The position numbers were made by a program, and so were the translations under genes. The notes under the pieces were generated by a model that had not been told where the DNA came from, did not search any database, and worked only from the letters and a program-made list of their open reading frames with translations. 16,841 nucleotides of DNA, taken from an uncultured Eubacteriales bacterium. GTDB lineage: Bacteria; Bacillota; Clostridia; Lachnospirales; CAG-274. Below are positions 8,884 through 14,762 of this stretch, one piece after another; positions within the stretch are counted from its first letter, which is position 1, and each line of letters starts with the position of its first letter. The stretch is taken from NCBI GenBank assembly GCA_902497185.1, contig CABVEG010000009.1, positions 1-16,841 of the forward strand, written 5' to 3'.

Positions 8884-9849
8884 ATGAAGAGAAGAATTGC
8901 GATAATGTTAGTAGGACTTATGTGCGTATCAGCTACAGGCTGCAGCCTTTTTGGCAATAAGGGTGCGGACCTTGACAGTATTAATGCTGAGGACATATTT
9001 ACGGATATATCAGACGATGCAGTTATAGACAATGAGACAGCAGCTGAGGAATTTAAGACAGCATTGGATGCAGCTGTTGCTAAGGAGAATATCACAATAA
9101 ACGTATCAAATGATATGGTAATGGGTGATGAAAGCAGCTCAAATAAATCTGTTATCAAACTTGCCAAAGACGGTGATAAAAATACAGGCAGTGCTGTAAT
9201 TGACAACAGTTATAAGTATATTGAAGAACCTGAAAGTGGTGAAAAGGCAAGTGCTCCTACTGAGGAAAAGAGCAAGATTACAGCTTATTATTCAGGTGAT
9301 ACTTTATACTTTATTACAAATGATGGCGATAAGGTACAGGAGGAAATGGCTTACGAAGACTTTATGTCTGTAGTAAATACATATTCTCTTAGCATTTATA
9401 ATGATTGTATAAGTAAGGCAGCATGTGTTGAAGGCAAGAATGAAAAAACTTATTATATTTCATATGATCCGGCACAGTTTGAAACAACAATGAATACAAA
9501 TATGGAAGCATCAGGTCAGACATTGGCTGAAGGCGAGGCTATGCACGTTAAGTATTCCAATATTATTGCAACTGTTGATAACGATGGCAATTTATTAAAC
9601 TATGGCTTTATAATTGATGCAGAATATATAAGCGACAGTGGCACAATTCCATATAACTATTCTATTTCAGCTGAATTTTCTAATGATGGAAGTACTAAGG
9701 TAGATGCCGTAACAGATACGGATAGCTATATGACAGCTGAGGAGTATACTAAGCAGCAGCAGGAAAAGGCGGCAGCAGAAAGTTCACCTGAAACAGAAAG
9801 CAGTGCAGAAATTGAAGAAACAGAGGCTGCTGAAACAGCAACTAATTAA
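8884..9849 (+). CDS. Predicted lipoprotein of unknown function
   Basis: I do not recognise a function. The 321-residue product starts with a lipoprotein signal: KRR, a hydrophobic core (IAIMLVGLMCVSA) and a lipobox-like ATGC with the lipidated residue expected at Cys20. The mature part is acidic, with repeated beta-type stretches such as KITAYYSGDTLYFITNDGDKV (in part) and KTYYISYDPAQF, and DNDGNLLNYGFIIDAEY. This pattern recalls large extracellular lipoproteins with a LolA/LppX-like or DUF6612-like fold in Firmicutes, but that is an impression, not an assignment. The last ~36 residues are low complexity, rich in Glu, Ala, Ser and Thr. A good ribosome site AAGGAG (8872-8877) precedes the ATG, which lies one base after the recN stop. 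No clear hairpin terminator follows before the tRNA promoter. Confidence 0.85.
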   Translation: MKRRIAIMLVGLMCVSATGCSLFGNKGADLDSINAEDIFTDISDDAVIDNETAAEEFKTALDAAVAKENITINVSNDMVMGDESSSNKSVIKLAKDGDKNTGSAVIDNSYKYIEEPESGEKASAPTEEKSKITAYYSGDTLYFITNDGDKVQEEMAYEDFMSVVNTYSLSIYNDCISKAACVEGKNEKTYYISYDPAQFETTMNTNMEASGQTLAEGEAMHVKYSNIIATVDNDGNLLNYGFIIDAEYISDSGTIPYNYSISAEFSNDGSTKVDAVTDTDSYMTAEEYTKQQQEKAAAESSPETESSAEIEETEAAETATN

Positions 9850-9874
9850 TTTTGGAAATTTGGCAAAAAAAGTG

Positions 9875-9903
9875 TTGACAAAAGTATAAAATTGTGATAA
9901 CAT
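9875..9903 (+). promoter_or_regulatory. Promoter of the tRNA-Lys cluster
   Basis: A perfect -35 box TTGACA (9875-9880) is followed after 17 bases by TAACAT (9898-9903), which is preceded by TGA, giving an extended -10 (TGn). It lies about 40 bases before the first tRNA and reads towards it. The -10 assignment could shift by a base or two; the -35 is unambiguous. Confidence 0.75.
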
Positions 9904-9940
9904 ATTTCTTGTGTTCAGCTGATGGACACAAGAAATATGT
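9900..9940. repeat. 18-bp inverted repeat between promoter and first tRNA
   Basis: The left arm (9900-9917, ACATATTTCTTGTGTTCA) pairs with the right arm (923-940 of the 9900 block, i.e. 9923-9940) around the five-base loop GCTGA. All 18 positions pair with one G-T wobble. It starts inside the -10 box of the tRNA promoter and ends two bases before the first tRNA. No T-run follows, so it is not an intrinsic terminator. It may be an operator or a processing signal; its role is unknown. Confidence 0.7.
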
Positions 9941-9942
9941 AT

Positions 9943-10015
9943 GCGCGATTAGCTCAGTTGGTAGAGCAGCTGACTCTTAATCAGAAGGTCCGGGGTTCGA
10001 GCCCCCGATCGCGCA
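9943..10015 (+). tRNA. tRNA-Lys(CUU), copy 1
   Basis: The 73 bases fold as a normal cloverleaf. The acceptor GCGCGAT pairs with ATCGCGC, D stem GCTC with GAGC, and T stem CGGGG with CCCCG around TTCGAGC. The anticodon loop is CTCTTAA, so the anticodon is CUU and the amino acid lysine (codon AAG). The discriminator is A and CCA is not encoded. In the anticodon stem (GCTGA/TCAGA) the outermost pair 27-43 is G-A, a mismatch present in all three copies. Confidence 0.97.
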
Positions 10016-10050
10016 TTAAAGCCTTTATATTTAGGGTTTACTAAAAATAA

Positions 10051-10123
10051 GCGCGATTAGCTCAGTTGGTAGAGCAGCTGACTCTTAATCAGAAGGTCCG
10101 GGGTTCGAGCCCCCGATCGCGCA
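10051..10123 (+). tRNA. tRNA-Lys(CUU), copy 2
   Basis: Identical over all 73 bases to the copy at 9943-10015, including the CUU anticodon, the G27-A43 mismatch and lack of encoded CCA. The linker before it (10016-10050) contains AAAGCCTTTATATTTAGG, which recurs after this copy, so the whole unit of about 108-110 bp has been duplicated in tandem. Confidence 0.97.
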
Positions 10124-10160
10124 CTAAAGCCTTTATATTTAGGTTTTTTCAAAAAGATAA

Positions 10161-10233
10161 GCGCGATTAGCTCAGTTGGTAGAGCAGCTGACTCTTAATC
10201 AGAAGGTCCGGGGTTCGAGCCCCCGATCGCGCA
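10161..10233 (+). tRNA. tRNA-Lys(CUU), copy 3
   Basis: Third identical copy of the same gene, 110 bp after the start of copy 2. The linker before it (10124-10160) is a diverged version of the first linker with a longer T-run. It is the last gene of the cluster and is followed within ten bases by an intrinsic terminator, consistent with one polycistronic tRNA transcript. Confidence 0.97.
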
Positions 10234-10242
10234 TTGAAAAGG

Positions 10243-10271
10243 CAGACTGACTTTGGTTGGTCTGTTTTTTT
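10243..10271 (+). terminator. Intrinsic terminator of the tRNA cluster
   Basis: A nine-base-pair stem (CAGACTGAC, 10243-10251, with GTTGGTCTG, 10256-10264, two G-T wobbles) with loop TTTG is followed by seven T residues (10265-10271). This is a textbook Rho-independent terminator directly after the third tRNA. Confidence 0.88.
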
Positions 10272-10328
10272 ATTGTATGAAAAGGATAGTTGTCAAATGA
10301 AACAGTTAATGAAAAATCATAGTTTTTG

Positions 10329-10362
10329 CGGTGTGGATTATTCAGATCTACACCGTTTTTTT
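10329..10362 (+). terminator. Second intrinsic terminator
   Basis: A ten-base-pair stem (CGGTGTGGAT, 10329-10338, with ATCTACACCG, 10346-10355, one wobble) and a seven-base loop precede seven T residues (10356-10362). Only about 57 bases separate it from the first terminator, and I see no gene or promoter between them. It probably acts as a back-up that insulates the CRISPR locus from tRNA transcription. A 65-codon open frame runs from 10234 across both terminators and is not credible as a gene. Confidence 0.85.
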
Positions 10363-10455
10363 GTGTACAGCGGAATAGATGATATGAAAATACGATTATT
10401 CAATAAAATACAGATAGGAAAAAATATATAAATGCAATTAATTTATAAATAAAAA
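10363..10455. other. Gene-free AT-rich stretch before the cas promoter
   Basis: Together with the flanking terminators, tracrRNA gene and promoters this is part of a 428-base region without protein genes (10234-10661). In this sub-stretch I see only AT-rich sequence with no convincing coding frame, hairpin or promoter. Confidence 0.5.
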
Positions 10456-10483
10456 TTGACAATAAATTACACTATGCTATAAT
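10456..10483 (+). promoter_or_regulatory. Predicted promoter of the cas9-cas1-cas2-csn2 operon
   Basis: Both boxes are perfect: TTGACA (10456-10461) and TATAAT (10478-10483), 16 bases apart, with TGC just before the -10 (extended -10). Transcription should start near 10490, about 170 bases before the cas9 ATG. The leader RNA would therefore run through the whole tracrRNA gene on the opposite strand. The -10 box sits in a near-perfect 20-base palindrome (10473-10492). No other gene could be served in this direction, so assignment to cas9 is strong by position, but untested. Confidence 0.8.
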
Positions 10484-10509
10484 TATAGTATAAAAAAATT
10501 TATATCAAA

Positions 10510-10536
10510 AAAATAAGTCTGAAACAGACTTATTTT
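10510..10536 (-). terminator. Intrinsic terminator of tracrRNA
   Basis: The arms AAAATAAGTCTG and CAGACTTATTTT pair over 12 bp around a three-base loop. On the minus strand seven T follow (complement of 10507-10513, partly in the arm). On the plus strand the stem is followed by GCCA, so termination is expected mainly for the tracrRNA direction. Confidence 0.9.
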
Positions 10537-10586
10537 GCCACAACACTTGTGGGAACGGCAGAACCGAACGTTTAGAAATAATTTTT

Positions 10587-10619
10587 ATTTGAACTCGTAG
10601 TGTAATTGTAGGGTAGTAA
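10587..10619 (-). repeat. Anti-repeat of the tracrRNA (degenerate CRISPR repeat)
   Basis: The plus strand here is a variant of the array repeat: ATTTGA (10587-10592), ACTC in place of GA, then GTAGTGTAATT (10597-10607) identical to the repeat, GT in place of TAAG, and AGGGTAGTAA (10610-10619) identical to the repeat. The minus-strand transcript therefore pairs with crRNA over 6, 11 and 10 bp, interrupted by a bulge and an internal loop. Confidence 0.95.
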
Positions 10620-10631
10620 TCCTACATAATT

Positions 10632-10660
10632 ATTATACCTGTTTTAGAAGGGAAAGTCAA
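10632..10660 (-). promoter_or_regulatory. Promoter of tracrRNA
   Basis: On the minus strand TTGACT (complement of 10655-10660) and TATAAT (complement of 10632-10637) are 17 bases apart, nearly the ideal sigma-A promoter. It reads into the anti-repeat. The -35 box ends two bases before the cas9 ATG, and the cas9 ribosome site (AGAAGGGA, 10646-10653) lies in the spacer of this promoter. Confidence 0.88.
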
Positions 10661-10661
10661 T

Positions 10662-13600
10662 ATGGAAAAAATTAAAAACAATATTTGCGGAAATTGGTAT
10701 TTGGGCTTGGATATTGGTACAGATTCAATAGGCTGGGCAGTAACAGATGAAAATTATAAAATATTAAAGTACAGGAATAATGCAATGTGGGGTGTAATGC
10801 TATTTGAAGGGGGAAATACCTGTGCAGAAAGAAGAGGGTACAGAACTGAAAGAAGAAGGCTCCAAAGGCGTAAACAGAGGATAAATATGCTTCAGGAGCT
10901 TTTTGCTGATGAGATAACGAAAAAGGACAAATATTTTTATATAAGGTTAAAAGAAAGCGCTCTTTATAAAGAGGATAAGTCTTTAACTGATGAGTGTGTA
11001 TTGTTTAACGGCTGTGGATTAAGTGATAAGGATTATTACAGCAAATATCCGACTATTCATCATTTAATATACGAGCTTGCAGAAAGCAAAGAATATCACG
11101 ATGTAAGGCTTTTGTATATGGCTTGTTCATATATATTGTCACACAGAGGACATTTTCTTAAGGAAACAGATAAAAATAATATTGAAGGAATAACTCAATT
11201 TGACGGTGTTTATAATGAGTTTATGGATTGTTATGAAAATTTTACGGGAAATAAACCTTGGGAATGCAGCAATGAGGATTTTAAGAATATTTTGAAAAAG
11301 AATATTTCAATAAGTAAAAAGGAAGGGGAATTTAAAGAGCTGCTGTGGAAGGGGAAAAAAGTCACAGAAACCGATGACAGCAGTGTATCCGTAAAATTGT
11401 TAATAAAGCTGATTTCGGGAGGTAAAATCAAAATTTCAGAGCTGTTTAAAAATGAAAGTTATAGTGAACTTGAATACAATTCTTTTTCACTGGGAACAGA
11501 CAATTTTGATGAAATTATGGCATCTTTCTCACCTGTAATTGATGAAGATGAACTTGAATTGCTCTTGAAAATCAAGGCATTGTATGATTGGTCTGTGCTT
11601 GCGGAAATACTTGCAGGGAAAAATAGTATTTCGGAAGTTAAAAGAGAGATTTATGAGGTACATAAAAGAGATGTCAGATATTTGAAAGGATTTATAAAAA
11701 AGTATATTCCCGAAAAATATGACGAGGTTTTCAGACAAGTGTCTGATAAGGCAAACTATGCAAGCTATGTTTATAATGTTAAATCAAATATGAGAACAGA
11801 GGGAAAATATAAAAAGGCAAACGCAGGAGATTTTTGTAAATACATAAAGAATATTGTGAGCGGGCTTGAAGATAAAGTAGAGTACGAAGATATTTCTTTT
11901 TACAATGATATGATGGCAAGGCTTGAAACAGAGAGTTTTTGCCCTAAGCAGAAAACGGGGGATAACAGAGTAATACCATATCAGATCTATTATGCAGAGT
12001 TAAAGAAAATTCTTGACAATGCAAGCCAATACCTTGACTTTTTAAATAAGAAAGATGAATATGGTACGGTGAAGGATAAGGTTATGTCAATTATGGAATT
12101 TAGAGTGCCTTATTATGTAGGTCCTCTTGTATCCAAGGATAAGAGTAAGTTTGCATGGTTTGTAAGAAAAAATAACAATAAAATATATCCATGGAATTTT
12201 GATGATGTGGTAGACAGGGATAAAAGTGAAGAGGCGTTTATAAGAAGAATGACTTGTAAATGCACATATATTGCGGGAGAAGATGTTTTGCCCAAAAATT
12301 CTCTGTTATATTCAAAATTTAATGTATTGAATGAAATAAACAATATAAAGGTAAACGATAAGCCTATAAGTGTTGAATGTAAGCAGAAAATCTATGAAGA
12401 GCTTTTTATGAAAAGGAAAAAAGTATCCTTAAAAAATATAAAGGACTTTCTTATATCAAACAATTATATGGAAAAAGAAGACGAATTATCAGGTATAGAT
12501 ATAGCGGTCAAATCAAGTCTGAAATCCTATAATGATTTTAAAAGACTGCTCAAATCCAAAACATTAAGTGAAAATGATGTTGAAAGAATAATTGAAAGAA
12601 TAACATTAACAAAGGAAAAGAATAGAATAAAAAAATGGCTTAAAGAGGAATTTACACAGCTTAATGAAGATGATATAAGCTATATATCCAAATTGAAATA
12701 TGATAATTTCGGAAGGTTATCATCCAAACTGCTTACGGACATTAAGGATATAGATAAAGAAAGCGGAGAAATTAAAAATTCTTCCATTATAGATATGATG
12801 TGGCAGAAAAATATAAATTTTATGCAGCTTTTGTCTTCTGAATACAGCTATATGTATCATATTGAAAATATGAATAGAGAGTACTGCCGTGAAAACGAGT
12901 TGTCGGTAAATGATAAACTTGACAGTATGTATATTTCAAACGCTGTTAAAAGACCTATAATAAGATGCTTGGACATTGTTAAGGAGCTGAAAGGGATAAT
13001 GGCATGCCCGCCAAAGAAGATTTTTATTGAAATGGCAAGAGGCAGCAATGAGAACTTGAAGGGTAAGAGAAGCAAAACACGCCGTGACAAAATAAATGAG
13101 CTGTATGATAATTTTAAAAATGTATGCAGTGAAAGCGAAATAAGAGAACTGAGAGAACTGCTTGAAAGCAAAAGCGAAAGTGATCTTAGAAGAGATGAGT
13201 TGTTTTTATATTTTATGCAGTTTGGCAAGAGTATGTATTCAAACAAAGTTATTGATATAGAAAAGCTGGGGACTAAGGAATATGAAATTGATCATATTTA
13301 TCCACAGTCTAAGATAAAAGATGACAGTATTGACAACAGAGTTCTTGTACTTGCATGTGAAAACGGAGATAAGGGTGATAAATATCCCATAAAAGAAGAA
13401 ATAAGGGAAAATATGCATTATCGCTGGAAAAATCTTCATAAAATAGGAGCAATATCCGATAAAAAGTTAAAAAGACTTGAAAGGAATATCGGATTTAGTG
13501 ATGAAGAGCTTGCAGGCTTTATAAACAGGCAAATTGTTGAAACAAGACAGTCAACAAAAGCGATTGCCTCTGTGCTCGGAGATATGTTTGAAAATACTGA

Positions 13601-14762
13601 AATAGTATATGTTAAGGCGGGGCTTGTATCTGATTTTCGTCACGAATTTAATATGCTTAAATCAAGGGAAGTAAATGATTTGCATCACGGAAAAGACGCT
13701 TATTTAAACATAGTTATGGGCAATGTGTATAATGTGAAGTTTACTAAAAATCCTCTTAATTTTATAAAAGAAAAGGGTGGAAGAGAATATTCAATGAAGC
13801 TTAAAAGTCTGCTTAAGTTTGATATTGAAAGAAACAATGAAACTGCGTGGAAGGGAAACGGTGAAACTCTCAATATTGTTAAAGAAACAATGAATAAAAA
13901 TAATATAAGATTTGTAAGATATGCTAAGTCAAGAAAGGGTGAACTTTTTGACAGACAGCCTTTGAGAAAGGGCAAAGGGCAGGTGCCCCTAAAGGGAACA
14001 TTGCCGAGTATTGAAAAGTACGGTGGATATAACAAGGCTACAATAGCTTATTTTTATCTCATTAAATATACTGAAAATAAGAAGAGAATAACGTCTCTTC
14101 TGCCTATAGAGCTTTATATGGCAGAAAGATTAAATACAACGGAGAAGGTAGTTGAGTATTGTGAAAATACATTGAAAAAGGAAAACACGGAAATACTTTT
14201 AAATGGCAGAAAAATAAAATATGATTCACTTTGGGAAATAGACGGCTTCAGAACTCATTTATCATCAAAGACCAATAACAGAGTGGGTTTTAAATGCGGT
14301 ATGCAGCTTATACTAGGATATAAGTGGGAGTATTATATAAAGAAACTCAATATTTTTAAAGAAAGATATATTATAAGCAAAAAAAATATTAATGTTACGA
14401 AATACGATGAAATATCAAGAGAAAAAAATATTGAGCTTTATGACCTGCTTAAATATAAAATAAACGATACAAAATATAATGTGCTTATGGATGCTCCTGC
14501 AAAGATTTTGTATTCCGGAAAAGAAAAGTTCTGCGCTCTTTCAGTCGAAGAACAGGCTATAGCATTATGCAATATAGTAGAGTTATTCAGATGTAATAAT
14601 TCGGGTGGTACGGATTTGAGGAGTATAGGAGGAGCCCAAAATTCGGGAGTGATTACAATGAATATGAAAATCAATAATAAAAAGTTTCACGAAATATACA
14701 TAATAGATCAGTCACCGACGGGATTAAGGGAGAAGAAAACTCCTAATCTTATTGAGTTATGA
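10662..14762 (+). CDS. cas9: CRISPR-associated endonuclease Cas9 (type II-A)
   Basis: Cas9 is the RNA-guided nuclease that uses the crRNA:tracrRNA pair to cut matching DNA, and it also helps select PAM-flanked spacers. The 1366 residues match long II-A enzymes. RuvC-I is YLGLDIGTDSIGWAV with Asp17; the arginine-rich bridge helix is ERRGYRTERRRLQRRKQRI (about 56-74). A large helical recognition lobe follows. RuvC-II is KKIFIEMARG with Glu790; HNH is EIDHIYPQSKIKDDSIDNR with His878 and Asn901, spaced 23 apart as in the S. pyogenes enzyme; RuvC-III is LHHGKDAYLN with His1009 and Asp1012. All catalytic residues are intact, so it should be active. The C-terminus ends IIDQSPTGLREKK, like the HQSITGLYE end of S. 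pyogenes Cas9, but lacks the DRKRY stretch that reads GG, so the PAM cannot be inferred. The ATG follows AGAAGGGA. It overlaps cas1 by four bases. Confidence 0.98.
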   Translation: MEKIKNNICGNWYLGLDIGTDSIGWAVTDENYKILKYRNNAMWGVMLFEGGNTCAERRGYRTERRRLQRRKQRINMLQELFADEITKKDKYFYIRLKESALYKEDKSLTDECVLFNGCGLSDKDYYSKYPTIHHLIYELAESKEYHDVRLLYMACSYILSHRGHFLKETDKNNIEGITQFDGVYNEFMDCYENFTGNKPWECSNEDFKNILKKNISISKKEGEFKELLWKGKKVTETDDSSVSVKLLIKLISGGKIKISELFKNESYSELEYNSFSLGTDNFDEIMASFSPVIDEDELELLLKIKALYDWSVLAEILAGKNSISEVKREIYEVHKRDVRYLKGFIKKYIPEKYDEVFRQVSDKANYASYVYNVKSNMRTEGKYKKANAGDFCKYIKNIVSGLEDKVEYEDISFYNDMMARLETESFCPKQKTGDNRVIPYQIYYAELKKILDNASQYLDFLNKKDEYGTVKDKVMSIMEFRVPYYVGPLVSKDKSKFAWFVRKNNNKIYPWNFDDVVDRDKSEEAFIRRMTCKCTYIAGEDVLPKNSLLYSKFNVLNEINNIKVNDKPISVECKQKIYEELFMKRKKVSLKNIKDFLISNNYMEKEDELSGIDIAVKSSLKSYNDFKRLLKSKTLSENDVERIIERITLTKEKNRIKKWLKEEFTQLNEDDISYISKLKYDNFGRLSSKLLTDIKDIDKESGEIKNSSIIDMMWQKNINFMQLLSSEYSYMYHIENMNREYCRENELSVNDKLDSMYISNAVKRPIIRCLDIVKELKGIMACPPKKIFIEMARGSNENLKGKRSKTRRDKINELYDNFKNVCSESEIRELRELLESKSESDLRRDELFLYFMQFGKSMYSNKVIDIEKLGTKEYEIDHIYPQSKIKDDSIDNRVLVLACENGDKGDKYPIKEEIRENMHYRWKNLHKIGAISDKKLKRLERNIGFSDEELAGFINRQIVETRQSTKAIASVLGDMFENTEIVYVKAGLVSDFRHEFNMLKSREVNDLHHGKDAYLNIVMGNVYNVKFTKNPLNFIKEKGGREYSMKLKSLLKFDIERNNETAWKGNGETLNIVKETMNKNNIRFVRYAKSRKGELFDRQPLRKGKGQVPLKGTLPSIEKYGGYNKATIAYFYLIKYTENKKRITSLLPIELYMAERLNTTEKVVEYCENTLKKENTEILLNGRKIKYDSLWEIDGFRTHLSSKTNNRVGFKCGMQLILGYKWEYYIKKLNIFKERYIISKKNINVTKYDEISREKNIELYDLLKYKINDTKYNVLMDAPAKILYSGKEKFCALSVEEQAIALCNIVELFRCNNSGGTDLRSIGGAQNSGVITMNMKINNKKFHEIYIIDQSPTGLREKKTPNLIEL

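Larger units (their letters stand above)
10507..10625 (-). ncRNA. tracrRNA for type II-A Cas9
   Basis: Read on the minus strand, this RNA of about 119 bases starts near 10625, seven bases after a consensus -10, and ends at the T-run complementary to 10513-10507. In order it has: an anti-repeat (10619-10587) that pairs with the array repeat; a short nexus-like hairpin CGG-N5-CCG (10566-10556); a hairpin CCACAA-GTG-TTGTGG (10552-10538); and a terminator stem of 12 bp with loop TTT (10536-10510) followed by seven T. The 6-bp lower stem, the GA/GAGU bulge and the upper stem mirror the well-known Streptococcus pyogenes tracrRNA:crRNA duplex (GA/AAGU bulge). It lacks coding potential. The ends are predicted from promoter and terminator only. 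Confidence 0.93.

Noticed and set aside
10016..10050. Imperfect hairpin AAAGCCT/AGGGTTT in the tRNA linker as a terminator
   Set aside because: The stem has a central mismatch and no T-run in this linker; the second linker version is only slightly better. A processing role is possible but not supported.
10234..10431. A 65-codon open frame after the third tRNA
   Set aside because: It begins with a TTG at the tRNA end, has no ribosome site, and crosses two strong intrinsic terminators; nothing in the product is recognisable.
10608..10636. A second plus-strand promoter close to cas9 using TATTAT at 10631-10636
   Set aside because: The only candidate -35 (TTGTAG at 10606) matches three of six bases and the spacing is 19, so it is too weak to annotate, though it could matter if the upstream promoter is not used.
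10640..10720. A long-form tracrRNA acting as a natural single guide, as described in S. pyogenes
   Set aside because: I found no second repeat-like sequence or convincing extra promoter upstream of the tracrRNA on the minus strand that would let such a form fold.
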